A stretch of DNA of 64,000 nt from Ashinkailepas kermadecensis (Eukaryota > Arthropoda > Thecostraca > Neolepadidae), in the NCBI GenBank assembly GCA_034440615.1, contig JAOTOM010002275.1:1-64000 (forward strand), written 5' to 3'. The notes beneath the pieces are model-generated. The model did not search any database. It was not told where the DNA came from and was given only the letters and a program-made list of their open reading frames with translations. Numbering within the stretch: position 1 is the stretch's first letter; every line of letters begins with the position of its first letter. The translations under genes and the position numbers were made by a program. Positions 34,431 through 45,662 of this stretch are shown here, one piece after another.

Positions 34431-35950
34431 TATGTCTGGTTTCTGAAATTATACTGTGAACAATGCATACCGGCATTGTTTACAAACAATGTAAACAATG
34501 CACAGAGATACCGATAAGAGATCGCACAGCACCACCATGCGCAATACTTCGATGCATGCACTGGAATCACAGCATCCTGACAATGACATGGGTTCGATAT
34601 ACGATATACTAGGACTGTAGATCCATGGTTCTTAGAGGTTGGATGTTTTTCTCGCAGTTCTAGACAATTTTCATCGCACACTAAAATTCAGAATGGAAGG
34701 ATCTGATGCCCATGGATATATGGGGCATTCGATTGTATGGGGTGGATTTTAACACCTTCATCTCTCAGAAATTGAAGAAAATTGGTGCACAGGGTAATTA
34801 TGGGGCGTTGATTTAAACCAGAACATTCTTAATATCATCAGGCCCCAAGGTCAAGAACTATGCCTTCCGGTATTTTCAGGTCATGGCGAAACATTGGTAC
34901 TTACGAATCGACATAAAACAATCATTTCAGTGTAGAAATGCAAAATCATGTATACATTCAGAATCACATTTTAACCCCATTCAGTGGATAAATTATTTTT
35001 CGCTGGAAAATCTTGTTTTTGAGTTATAATTAGTGGTGGATGGGGGGATAATTATGCTAAGTAAGGGTGCACTGTACAGGCCACTTTAAGCAGCCATGGA
35101 TGGAGTTTGATAATTATAGGTAGGACACCCGAGCCACGTGTGTGTTACGCGGGATCGAGTGAATAGGGCTGGATAGGTAGGGTAGATAGGCATTTATGGG
35201 CGTGTGGGATGTTGATGGATGGCTTCTTTGGAATGAAGGATGTGGTGTTTGTCGGGGTGATGAGTGTCTTTTTGCCAGAGTTATGGTAGCCTCCCTTTTC
35301 AGACTTAACCTGGATGGGCCCTTGTGGCTCTTATTAAGTATAAATACTTGATGACTATGACTTTATAACACGCTACAAATAAAAAATACACAAGATTCTT
35401 GGTGCATATTCACATAAACAAGTGCCCTTCCTTAATTTCCTGATTATGTTTCAGTTAAAAAGTAGGGAAAACTATAATTATATTTATATTAAAGCTAGGT
35501 CACGAGATTACTGGGGTCAAATGTCAAGTTGGATCACAACCAGTTACATATTTGAAATCAGCGTTACATTTGGATTCTTAATATATACTTCATTTTGCAG
35601 CAGATGCAATGAAGTATTGTAATATATACTTCACTTAGTAGTCGGGGCTGGTTAAACTGCTATATCTACGGAATGGAGAAATATTGCTCAGATTCAAAAA
35701 ACGGTTACGGGATGATAAATACAATACTTTAACATACATGTATCCATATATTCTTGCAGATTTCCGAACAAAATTTTTATCCCAACTTTTGCATCAAATT
35801 TCCATTTGAGAAAAAACACTCCTCTGGATATTCTTCAAGCATCAATTTTCGAATTTGCACGTTGATTTACTATGGGTCATCGATAAATAGAGTGGGAGCT
35901 CAACTGGAACAGGTGCAATTACGTAAATACGGAAGGGTACGTTGGGTGCG
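34431..35950. other. No gene seen
   Basis: AT-rich intronic sequence without a supported exon or recognised element. A local TGTAAACAATG repeat lies at about 34451-34503. Confidence 0.4.
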
Positions 35951-35954
35951 GAAG

Positions 35955-36165
35955 CGGTCCGGCGGCGTTCGGATGGTCGGGCGGCGGCGTTCGGATGGTC
36001 GGGCGGCGGCGTTCGGATGGTCTGGCGGCGGCGTTCGGATGGTCGGGCGATGGCATTCATACGGTCTCGCGGCGGCGTTCGGATGGTCGGGCGGCGGCGT
36101 TCGGATGGTCGGGCGATGGCGTTCATACGGTCTCGCGGCGGCGTTCCGACGGTCGGGCGGCGAGA
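35955..36165. repeat. 22-bp GC-rich minisatellite, left flank of the foldback array
   Basis: The unit GGTCGGGCGGCGGCGTTCGG plus AT repeats about nine to ten times, with variants TCATAC for CGGAT and GATGGC for GGCGGC. The same 22-bp repeat, in the same orientation but with GTGGCGTTCGCAC variants, lies on the other side of the array at 37240-37492. Confidence 0.9.
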
Positions 36166-36166
36166 T

Positions 36167-37222
36167 TCTAGGACAAATGTACGTAAGGACAAATGTGCGT
36201 ATGGCAGATGTACGTAAGCAAATATACGTAAACAAATGTACGTAAACAAATGTACGTAAGCGCAGATGTACGTATGGCTAATGTACGTAAGCGCAAATGT
36301 ACTTATGGCAAATATACGTATGCGCAAATGTACGTAAGCGCAAAAGTACGCATGCGCAAATGTACGTATGTGCAATTGTACGCATGCGCAAATATACGTC
36401 CATTTACGCATGCGTACCTTTGGGTTTACGTACATTTGGTTAGGTACATATGCCATACGTACGTTTGCGGTAATCGGACAAATTTACGTAAGCAAATGCA
36501 CGTAAGCGCAGATGTACGTATGGCAATTGTACGTAAGCGCAGGTGTACGTATGGCTAATGTACGTAAGCGCAAATGTATATATGGCAAATGTACGTATGC
36601 GCAAATGTACGTAAGCGCAAAAGTACGTATGCGCAAAAGTGCGTAGGTGCAATTGTACGCAAGCGCAAAAGTACGTAAGCGCAAATGTACGCAAGCGCAA
36701 ATGTACCTAAGCGCAACAATACGTAAACGTAAAAGAATGCAAGAGCAAATGTACGTATGAGGCAATGTATGTACACTTAGGCATACGTGCCTTTGCGTTT
36801 AAGCACATTTGGTTAGGTGCATAGGCCATACGTACATTTGCTCTTACGTACATTTGCCATACGTAAATTTGCGCTTAGGTAAATTTGGCATACGTACTTT
36901 TGCACATACGTACATTTGCGCTTACGAGTTTTTGCGCATACGTACATTTGCGCCTACGTACATTTGCGCATACGTACTTTTACGCATACCTACATTTGCG
37001 CTTACGTACATTTGCGCATACGTACGTACATTTGCGCTTACGTACATTTGCGCATATGTACTTTTGCGCATACGTACATTTGCCATACGTACATTTGCGC
37101 TTACGTACATTAGCCATGCGCACATCTGCGCTTACGTACAATCGCCATGCGTACATCTGCGCTTACGTACATTTGCTTACGTACGTACATTACATTATTT
37201 GCTTACGTACGTACGTACATTT
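36167..37222. repeat. Foldback-like inverted array of 16-bp units
   Basis: From 36167 to about 36775 the plus strand reads units such as GCGCAAATGTACGTAA and GCGCAAATGTACGTAT. From about 36830 to 37222 it reads their reverse complement, ACATTTGCGCTTACGT and ACATTTGCGCATACGT. A plus-type core (TTTACGTACATTTGGTTAGG) occurs at about 36424 and, slightly changed, at about 36796, so the left half is itself duplicated. The two halves could fold into a hairpin several hundred bases long. This resembles Drosophila FB elements, whose long inverted ends consist of short tandem repeats. ORFs here (His/Tyr/Ala/Arg repeats) are artefacts. Confidence 0.8.
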
Positions 37223-37239
37223 GTCCGGTTAGCGGCGGC

Positions 37240-37492
37240 GACATTCGCACGGTCGGGCGGTGGCGTTCGCACGGTCGGGCGGTGGCGTTCGCACGGTCGG
37301 GCGGTGGCGTTCGCACGGTCGGGCGGTGGCGTTCGCACGGTCGGGCGGTGGCGTTCGCACGGTCGGGCGGTGGCGTTCGCACGGTCGGGCGGTGGCGTTC
37401 GCACGGTCGGGCGGTGGCGTTCGCACGGTCGGGCGGTGGCGTTCGCACGGTCGGGCGGTGGCGTTCGCACGGTCGGGCGGTGGCGTTCGCAC
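37240..37492. repeat. 22-bp GC-rich minisatellite, right flank of the foldback array
   Basis: GGTCGGGCGGTGGCGTTCGC plus AC repeats about 11.5 times almost without change, so it is younger or better homogenised than the left flank. It is open in all forward frames, giving Arg/Ala/Gly repeats that should not be taken as a protein. Confidence 0.95.
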
Positions 37493-39040
37493 GGCCTACG
37501 TCGGAGCCACGGTTCGCCGCCGGAAGTTTCGTTGCTTGTCATTCCGCAAAGGTCCGCAGACATGGAGCGGTGTGAATTCAGCTTTACACAATCAAACATT
37601 GGACAATGAAGCGCACTCGATGTGCTTTAGCTTCAGGAAATCATACTATGCAGTCTCGTACGCTCTCTCAAGTCTATTTTATAATTAAGAGAGTGTTCAC
37701 CATCTTGTATGATGTGCCATCCCAGGTGTTGTAAATCGTTGCACCCGTCGGCTTCCTCTGCCTGAACGAGTGGTAGCTCCTGGTACATTTCATTGTTCTG
37801 GTAGCCGACTAGAAGTGTTTGGTCAGTGTGGCGGCTGTTCAGTCGTCATCATTTGTTCGATGTAATTTAACTCGATTCCTGGGGTAGGATGCACTAACTA
37901 ATTTTAAACCAGAACGACAACCATATCTCCGAAAAAGGGGTGGTAAATGATCCCAAGTGTCGTGATATTTAATACAAAAAGCAAACTGTAATGCTACTTC
38001 TTTTCTAAATTTCCGCTTTCAATGGTGGGAAGGGGCAAGTACTTATAACATTTGGCCCAGTCTTGTGCACTGGTGGCAAGGATGGAACCTTTCATATTTT
38101 TGGAGAAGCAGTTGACTACTCCCGCTCCTACGTTCTTTAAATTTAGCATGGAGTTATGGCGTTCGCTGGAAGTATTGGGATTATGATGCCCCCCCCCCCC
38201 CACAACAGTTATGTTCAGAAAGTTCCACTCCTGGCTGGTGGGTCGGTTTATCACAACAACTTTGCAAACAGCTATACACCAATCATCAAATAGCGTCGGC
38301 GACCGTGACATCTGCCATTATATAACAAAATGTAGTAAATAATCAAAAAGGTACAAAATATTTAGTGAAAGCATATGCTTGGAGTATCGCTCATTTTTCC
38401 CTCACATGTACACCAATGGAAGATTATAAACCCAGTCATTGATTTCGTATCTGCTATGCGCTTCCTTGGCTTCTTAACAACATAGCACATGTTAGCCCAT
38501 TACAAACAATCGACAACACGTCTGTGCACTCACCCAGAAATCCACGTCGAGCAGAACTCATACATGTCCCGTGGTGTTGAGATGTGGTGGTTCGATTATG
38601 GCCACTGCATACTGGCGTTTGTGGGTAGTTGCTACACTGTGTCGTCAATTCAGTGTTTGTACTTTGGCACTGGCAATGCAAGTTGAAGTTTTCTGCATCG
38701 AGGCAAATGTTAGTGATGTTTTTTGTTGTATTGAACGGCGTATCTGTCCGTGAAATAGTGCTCCTTTTAATGCTGAGATTTCCGGATTTAACACTTTATG
38801 TCACCTCGGCCTGAAAGGTGAGTAAATACTGAATGCGTTCTATGTTGGGTGCCTCACCTATTTGTCTGAATTACCACCGCTGAGAGCCGCCTGTGCGTTC
38901 TCCTAGTGGTACCCCTAAACCCCTAGAAAAAGTCCCAATGACTATCACTTCCTATGATGGAAGCCAAGACTTCAGGTACCTGAAGTAGCTATTATGGGCG
39001 TGCGCTATGTAGTGGTGCCTTGCCAGATTGGCAACGGCCT
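37493..39040. other. No gene seen
   Basis: A C-run lies at 38189-38201. Overlapping ORFs at 38489-38814 have no recognisable domain. Confidence 0.4.
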
Positions 39041-39043
39041 TAG

Positions 39044-39155
39044 TTTCACCACGGATAATAGTAGACTGATAGGAAACTCCCCTGAATCGGCGACCAAGGA
39101 CGGGCTATTGCCACCTAGCGGTGAGAGGCCGAAGCTAATCCTGGCCAGGGTATTG
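39044..39155 (-). repeat. Short third copy of the 42/51-kb repeat
   Basis: ACCACGGATAATAGTAGACT and GGAAACTC, then CTAGCGGTGAGAG and CTAATCCTGGCCAGG, follow the order seen at 51424-51540 (ACCACGGATAATAGTAAACG, CTAGCGACATC, CTAATCCTGGCTAGG). It lacks the rest of the repeat. Confidence 0.55.
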
Positions 39156-40029
39156 TTTGATTCCAGCGGCACATTCCCGCGTTGGAAAGTAACGCGCCGT
39201 TTAGTTTCAGCCAATTTCCGCTTTTTGGAGAAGCTAGGGAACCGTGATCCTGCTGCATGAAGCCCTGTGGCAGTAAGGAATTTATTGAAAACGTCTATGC
39301 CTCCATTTCTTTGTTTCAGGGGACATATAAACGCATGGTGTGTTGTACTACGTTTATGGCGCGTTGTGTATATTTTTGGAAGTAACTTATGCGTTTTGGA
39401 TCAAGTGAAGCATGTAATTATCCATTGCATTGCCCAGTTATTTACTCTAAATCATGAAGCATTGGTCAAAGGGGGCGCCGTAAATGTACCCATTTCACCT
39501 TCATATGCAGCTCTGAAACTAAGGGGTTTGGCTGGAGGGTATCCGATTTGAGGCTGATGAGCAGTCTGCAGGAGGAATGGTCTGACACGAAATATTGCAA
39601 TCTTTACCTAAGGTACATGGCTCAATATTTTGAAATGTTACCAAGGTTTTAGGTTGGTGATAAGTGCCATGTATTCAAAAGTCATGCAGGTTTGTTATAA
39701 TGATTTAGTAAGAACAAGTAATTATGTGGTACAAATGTTTAATGCTATTGCTATTCTTGCACACAGTACATGTTTCTTTCTGTCTGTGTTGATTTGGTTT
39801 GTAAGTAATTATATATTTGCATTTTTGCCATGTAACATACAACCTTCCATCACCTGTTTTCAGGCACGTGCTCATGGTACATTTATTTGCCTATTTTTAT
39901 TGTTGTATGCTATCTGGTCCATCATATCCTAGCACATGCTATCATATGATATATATGATATATCATACGCTTGTATGTCATGTAGGTAGGAAATCTGCCA
40001 TTTCCTGTTGCAAATCCCTACTCATAATT
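39156..40029. other. No gene seen
   Basis: T-rich sequence. A near-palindromic TATCATATGATATATATGAT patch lies at about 39940-39967. Overlapping hydrophobic ORFs (39630-39932) have no splice or family support. Confidence 0.35.
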
Positions 40030-40285
40030 TTGCATTCCACAAGAGATCGACAAGGGGCCGGCACCCTCATCTCTCAGATCTGGACCAAAATTGTTGTATG
40101 GAGTTATCATATGCCCTGAATCCACCTGTGCAAATTTTACTCCGATCAGGTCAACGGTTCAGGAGTTATAGCCTGGGACATTTCTGGAAGGTCACTCGGT
40201 ATGGTTATGTTCGGTGGCCGATAACTATGTTAAATATCATTCAAAATATAAATATCCAGACATTTTTGAATTCGCAAGAGTTAAA
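40030..40285 (+). repeat. GGTCA-rich repeat family, 40-kb copy
   Basis: It matches 46138-46396 in inverted orientation over about 255 bp. Shared blocks include GCCGGCACCC, AGATCTGGACCAAAATTGTT, GATCAGGTCAACGGTTC, GGAGTTATAGCCTGGGACAT, TTCTGGAAGGTCAC and GGTTATGTTCGGTGGCCGAT. The central block also occurs in the 14- and 15-kb copies. Confidence 0.8.
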
Positions 40286-40555
40286 AGAATCAAATTCAGA
40301 CAATGTTTTATATGTGATAAATGATTAAAAACGTATCGCATGACCTCAGATCATGTGACATCCGGTAACCTCGATGCCCGTGAATTTTTTTTTTTATTGA
40401 TAGGATGGAACGACCATATTTTTGCTTGACATACCGGAAATAAAAAACAACGTTTTGTTACAAATGCTCGCTTGGAGAGTGCAAACTTTGCCATATTTCA
40501 AGCTTTTCGTAGATTGAGCTTCTAACTCGGCCGGGCCGGGCTATCGGCGGAGCCC
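40286..40555. other. No gene seen
   Basis: T-run at 40387-40398; otherwise unremarkable. Confidence 0.35.
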
Positions 40556-40559
40556 AAGA

Positions 40560-40735
40560 CGAGAAAGGACCCCTGACCTGATGGACAGGGTCCAAGCGTT
40601 TGAAAAGGGCCCTCCGGCTTGTCGGAAAGGCCCTGGGTCGTCAAAGAGGGCCCATGAAATGACGGAGTGGGTCCTAGTTGCCGAAGAGGACCTTTGGCTG
40701 TCAGAAAAGGCTCTTTGGCCGACGGATGGAACCGC
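40560..40735. repeat. ~20-bp periodic minisatellite built on GGGCCC/GGGTCC
   Basis: GG(A/G)CCC- or GGGTCC-type hexamers recur at 40567, 40588, 40607, 40629, 40648, 40669, 40688 and 40709, so spacing alternates between 19 and 21-22 bases. They are separated by AAnnTG(T/A)CGGA-like stretches. The alternation points to a 40-41-bp higher-order unit made of two related halves. Confidence 0.65.
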
Positions 40736-41258
40736 CACCGCACTTCAAATTGTGCAAAGGTTATTGAGAACGATATGCAATCTGTTAACCCTCGCCAGTA
40801 TTCGGCATTTTACACCTTCGGTCGTATAGGGGGTACGACCCCCTGGCGATTCGAAACCGTGCATGTTACGAAAACGAACCAAATACGAAAGTGATAGATT
40901 TGGCCGAGATCTCGCGGTTGGAATTCAGTATGACCTTCTAAGGTCAATGGTTGACCTTCAGGTCGATCAAAAGTCTAAAATTGATTTTTGGGGTATTTTC
41001 CGAAGAAAATCGTCAGTTATATCGAAACTACTGTCTAAATATGACGACATGGCCGGAAACATGTTTAGTGGGACCTTGCGAACACAACGACATGTGACAC
41101 GATGTGATCGGACCAATATGCCATGCACCAAATGAGGTCAAGCCGTGACCCCAAATATCCAACTTTTTAAGAGTGGTTCCATTTCGAAGTTTAAAGTTTC
41201 CTAGGGTAAAAATGGACGCAAAATTCAAATTGAAAAAAAAAAATTTCTTTGGGTCCAA

Positions 41259-41289
<31 letters not shown>

Positions 41290-42073
41290 AGTCACCGATT
41301 TTGGAACATTATTTTTCCAATGGGAACCCATCTGGGCATTGCAAATTGCATTGCAAAACACATAATACCGTCGTGTGGAAAATGTCATGTTTGGTGCGAT
41401 AATCACGTATTTGTTGAAACTGCTCGAGGTGCTCCTTTATGACCTCATAACTCTGTGACCTGACATGCCCTCCCAAAAAATTCACAAGTCGTAAGGTTGC
41501 CCCAGGGTCTGAAAATCCGAGCTATCCGTTCATCGGTTTGAAGGAATACACAACCTGTTGGGTTAATCGATCGTGTATCTATATTGTCACAATATGTGAA
41601 AATTTCCGCAGTTTGGTCCTACATGCTGCCACTAAAAGCGTTGTAGGTCACTGACCTGACATGAGATTGACCTGATAATTTCCGTGCATGTGTCAAATTG
41701 ATGTTGCATCAGTTGCATAAGGTATTGTAAATTTCAGAGCTCTAGTGCGAACCGATTGTTGGCTATGGTACGAAACGTCATGGGGGGGAGGGGTAGTTAT
41801 CTACCCACCCACCCGGCCGTGCGAGGGTTAACATTGCAGACGTGGCAGCTGCAAGGGGGTCATGCAGGGCCCCTGACAGTGCCTTAGAGGGCTCCAGTGG
41901 CTGTTCCGGGGCCCCTCGGCCCAATCAATGTTCATCATATGCTCCTATGCCTGCTCAGGGCCCCCTCGTTTGTCAAAGAAGATACCTCAGGGGGAAATAT
42001 GACTGGCAGGGCCAATCAGCCAATCGGCCTTTGGCCAATCAGCAGCCCTTGGGGGGAGGGGGGCATCGGAATG
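40736..42073. other. No gene seen; TGACC/GGTCA-rich sequence and poly-A
   Basis: An A-run lies at 41259-41290. Many TGACC and GGTCA motifs are scattered at 40925-41160 and 41440-41680, probably decayed members of the GGTCA-rich family. The 41880-42060 stretch has GGGCCC-type repeats similar in style to 40560-40735. Confidence 0.4.
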
Positions 42074-42490
42074 GAATTGGCCTTCCCCAAACGAGTCCCA
42101 GGCATATACGGTTGGAGGGGAGGGGGGCAGGTGCTCTCCCCTGTTTTCTGCCGGCTCTCCTGACACTCCGCTTCCCTCAGTTAGTCGGCACAGGTTAGAT
42201 GGTCACGAGCTTCATGGTTCTATACGGCGGTCCAAGGGATGTCGGCTACTGGAGAATGCGTCCCCGGCTGGCGCCGAAGGCGCAGTTTTTTTCTCACAAA
42301 CGACGCGTGGTAGAAGGCCGATACAGCTATATTTCCCCACCCCGTCAAGCTTTTTCGATGGGGTGTTCGCATCTCCTACCCAGGATTAGTTATCTCTGAT
42401 CGTCCGATAGATGTCGCTAGTATCGGTCGGTGGTCGCACACATCGAAGTGCTGCCCAAGAGTTTGCGATCCGTTCACTATTATCCGTGGT
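42074..42490 (+). repeat. ~410-bp dispersed repeat, copy 1
   Basis: It matches 51424-51836 in inverted orientation. Shared blocks include GTTTTCTGCCGGCTCTnCTG, CACTCCGCTTCCCTCAGTTA, GTCACGAGCTTCATGGTTCT, GGAGAATGCGTCCCCGGCTG and TAGTATCGGTCG. Open frames across it are shared by chance with the other copy and show no known domain. Confidence 0.85.
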
Positions 42491-42535
42491 TGCACCAACA
42501 ATGAATCCATCAACGCTCGGACGCACGCACACCAT

Positions 42536-44324
42536 TTACGCTGTTTGCGATGTAATTTTGAAAAGTGCTTGGTCCCGCTGCGTACCCAAATATACTAGTT
42601 CGTATTATCTGTAAAGCTATTATGTTCGGACAGTATTTTGGTTGCATCTAAATTTGATAGCAGAGTAAGTAATGGAGCATTAGCGCCGATGGGACAATAG
42701 AGAGCATCGTTCATGTCGAGTATTCTTGCAGAATATCAACAACAGGAGTGATAATTAAGGACGTTCTACCAAATCTGTTCAGCTTAAGCATTTTAACGAA
42801 TTTTACAGCGTTTTACAGAATCTGCCCTTTTTGGGCTTCGGTCCACCTGCAATGGTTTAGAATAAACCTGAAAGGCTTTGCATAGAAAGCAGAGGCGCAT
42901 CCAAGGGTGCCCCCCCCCCTTAGGAAGCAAAAATACGCTAGATGAAACAAGAAAACTTTAGGCCCTTTTTTTAGCCCCCCCCCCCCCCCTCTCCTCCGTC
43001 GGTATGATGAGCGTAACTCCTGGTCCACAAAGCATTTCAGTGTTACACTTAAACTGGATGAAGTACTGCTGTATCCGGATATTGCATTCGGATGGGGCAT
43101 CTATCATGTGGGTACCATCTCACCGTGCAGGAGCCACTCATTTTTAAGTGGGTGCACTTGGACCTGCTCTCAAGAGACGCACTGCTCTCGGAGGGGTGAT
43201 ACCTGCTGAGGCTTTCGGTGGCGAGACACATTTGCGGATCCAGGTGCCCAGTTGGTGGAGGGAGTGGAAGGTCGGAATGAAAAGGAAAAACAAGTATTTT
43301 TGCTGCTCGGATTTCGGAAATGTGCGTCTCAAGCATCATTATTAAAACGATATTTTACTCATAAAATGTGTCTTGCATTCGAGAAAGCTCCGTAAAAGTC
43401 TGACTTCCTAAAATTAGGCCGTGGGTGGATGGGGATCGGGGAGCAGGGTCCGAATGCCCCCTGGATTACCGAGTGGTAAAGCGCATTCAAACTCACCAGA
43501 GGGATGCCTTTGGCCGCAAAATTCCAAGGGACGTAGTTAGGCTTCTACGAGGGGACGCCTTGCTCCTGTAAGGGGGAGGCGCGCCATTCTCCGATGATAA
43601 AACTACTACTCGAATTTCTCCTTGTGATAACCCATCGATGTCTGGTAGCTTAGATATTTATTTGCTCTGAGTACAGTACAATGACACGGGAGACTGTCCA
43701 AAAGTTGTGGGGGAATGGCGGGGGCAAAAGTGGCGGGGAATGGCAACTTTCGTCGATTCGTTTTGTCATCGGTGCAGCCAGGAATTTTTTTTAAGAGGGG
43801 CGACCAAAAAAATGGAATGAAAAGGTACATCTTTCGGCGTGCGAAGCGGACCGAAAGTTTTAGGTTTTACGTGGTGAAAATCTCAAACTTTCTCTTTTCA
43901 TCTAGTGTATTTTTGGTTCCTAAGGGGGCGGGCACCCTTGGCTGTGCCTTTGCTTTCTATAATTGATGAGAGACTAACCGGTTAATGCTAAACCATTGCA
44001 GGTGGATCGGTTAATGGATTCGGAGCCCGAAAAGAACAGATTCGGTAAAACTTTACAAAACTCGGTAAAATGCTTAAGATGAACTGATTCGGTAAAACGT
44101 CCTTAATTATCAATACGCTGTCGATATTCTGCAAGAGTACACGACATGAACGGCGCTCTCTATTGTCCCATGTGCGCCAATGCTTCATTACTTACTCTGC
44201 TACCAAATTTAGATGCAACGAAATTACTGCCAGTACATAGTAGATTTCTAGATAGTACGAACGCGTATATTTGGGTGCGCAACGGGACCAAGTACTTTTC
44301 AAAATTGCATGGCAAACAGCGTAA
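42536..44324. mobile_element. Long inverted-repeat element (arms over 400 bp)
   Basis: The left arm (42536-42960) and right arm (about 43868-44324) are inverted copies. Shared blocks include TTACGCTGTTTGC at the tips, GTTGCATCTAAATTTG, GCAGAGTAAGTAATG, GGGACAATAGAGAGC, TTAAGGACGTT, CCACCTGCAATGGTTTAG and GCCAAGGGTGCCC-like. The roughly 900-bp centre has no recognised gene. Identity looks near 80 percent by eye. It resembles a foldback or MITE-like DNA element; flanking bases show no clear duplication. Confidence 0.75.
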
Positions 44325-45004
44325 TAGATACCTATCTAGTCATTTGACTGCCTGCTGCCAGCCATCAGGGCACTGGTCTCTGACAAGAGCAGCCCACAGC
44401 AATCCAAGAAGGTTCGACAGCGAATGGGTTAATTTCCTTCATATTCACCATGATAAGGTATGTCTGCACGTGACTAGATTTTGACGCGTGGGATAAATGC
44501 AACGCCAGGCAATCTGCCAGATCAATAAATTAGCATCGTTCCAGGACGATTGTAGTACGCCAGCCATGTGGCCCTTTGCCAATTTGGTGCGATTTTTTTT
44601 CCATGGTAACAGGTATATTGTTCGGGGTTATGGATAATGCAACATTTAATTTCCATCATGCTTGCCACCCAAATGCTCGATGATAAGCATAAATATCACA
44701 TTAAATATTCCTGCAATTTTTTGTTCGCTCTTGATATTTATGACCTAGCAAGAGATAGATGAAAAGCCTCGTCTATGTATGAATTACCGGTCAGAGGGCT
44801 AACCGTATTTGAATTGGAATACTGATCGGACTTTCAGTCTTTAAACTTGCCACGTCTAAGGTCGATTTTTTGAAAACCATATGGTTTTCAAATGGTATCC
44901 ATGGTATCAAATGGTGTCCTGGTATCCATACGTACCAGATGGATAGTCGTAACCTGTTTGGCAAGGCACGTTCTATGCAAACAATGCCAGCCGAATTTTC
45001 TTAC
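44325..45004. other. No gene seen; intron next to the TM2 exon
   Basis: A perfect palindrome GAAAACCATATGGTTTTC lies at 44872-44889, followed by ATGGTATCCATGGTATC repeats to about 44935. This is the start of the 23.4-kb intron. Confidence 0.4.
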
Positions 45005-45160
45005 CGATTTTCGGCACGCTGTGTCCGACCACCGGAGGCATGTACCAGAAGAGGTTGAGGAGGATCATCACCAACACCCCTGTGTGGATAGAAGCCACTT
45101 TGATCTTGGCAGACGACTCAGGAGGTATCCAGAACACAGCCAGAATATGGACGGCCAGGG
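45005..45160 (-). CDS. Cys-loop (nicotinic-type) receptor subunit, exon with end of TM1 and TM2
   Basis: The acceptor is a pyrimidine tract ending TTTTCTCTTTCAG just before 45160 and the donor is GTAAGA from 45004. Length is 156 bp and both borders are phase 1, so it joins in frame with the exons at 50097 and 21423. The peptide reads LAVHILAVFWIPPESSAKIK, matching the TM1 end and the conserved 'LPPESGEK' TM1-TM2 turn of acetylcholine receptors. A helix VASIHTGVLVMILLNLFWYM (pore-lining TM2) and the linker PPVVGHSVPKI follow. The usual TM2 polar and Leu ring pattern is only partly kept, typical of divergent arthropod subunits. It would be a plasma-membrane ligand-gated ion channel subunit. Confidence 0.75.
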
Positions 45161-45504
45161 CTGAAAGAGAAAACAACACTTCAACATCGTGCCATGCTAA
45201 TGCTCTTAATGGGTCACGTTGCAAGTTCTTTCAACGCATGCTGGTCTACGCCGAAAATATTTATTTTGAGCGAGGGAATCTAAAGGCGTAAGCTCATCTA
45301 AGCGATCCGACCTGGCTCTGACCGACCGTCACAATTTTTCAAACAGTAATAACGTACTTGTTACAGTACTTCCTGTCGTAATTGCTTCACTCAAAATTTA
45401 TTTTGGTCTTTTAATTTATATTTCCGGCCGTTTTCGCCAGGACGTGCACGCTTTCACTCTTTCATCTAGACGCTGTTCGTTTGTTGTTTGAAGTGGTTTG
45501 AAGC
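45161..45504. other. No further coding seen; intron
   Basis: Start of the intron between the TM2 exon and the exon at 50097 (45161-50096). Confidence 0.4.
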
Positions 45505-45539
45505 GCCATCAAACCACATCAAAGAAGTGGTTTGATGGC
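45505..45539. repeat. 13-bp perfect inverted repeat
   Basis: GCCATCAAACCAC (45505-45517) and GTGGTTTGATGGC (45527-45539) pair exactly around a 9-nt loop. A further partial copy, GTGGTTTGAAG, precedes it at 45493. Confidence 0.7.
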
Positions 45540-45592
45540 TGAACTTCGTCGAGGTCGGTCCAGATGACACGGACAAAGTATCAGCCAGCCAA

Positions 45593-45662
45593 CCGGGCGT
45601 CGATTGCTCAGTGGTTAAACTGAGCGTCTGGGAAAAGAGAGGTAAGGGCTTCGTTTCTAGCG
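45593..45662 (+). repeat. Possible tRNA-like SINE head
   Basis: GATTGCTCAGTGGTTAAACTG resembles an A box/D arm, and GGGCTTCGTTTCTAG about 40 bases on resembles a B box. Both are imperfect, and there is no second copy of the body in the window. Confidence 0.3.

Noticed and set aside
36167..37500. Long open frames rich in Arg/Thr/Phe/Ala/His/Tyr on both strands, up to 266 codons
   Set aside because: They are translations of 16- and 22-bp tandem repeats whose lengths leave frames open by chance; no family, start context or codon pattern supports a protein.
39630..39932. Hydrophobic open frame of 100 codons
   Set aside because: T-rich composition gives Phe/Leu/Ile codons by chance; no family or splice signals.
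42199..42399. Conserved open frame shared with the minus strand at 51503-51712
   Set aside because: The similarity extends outside the frame over about 410 bp and shows no codon-level constraint by eye; a dispersed repeat explains it.
43475..43510. tRNA-like wording TTACCGAGTGGTAAAGCGC
   Set aside because: No B box at the right distance and no repeat copy elsewhere in the window.
44146..44484. 112-codon open frame
   Set aside because: Most of it lies in the right arm of the inverted-repeat element, and its partner in the left arm is not open in the same way.
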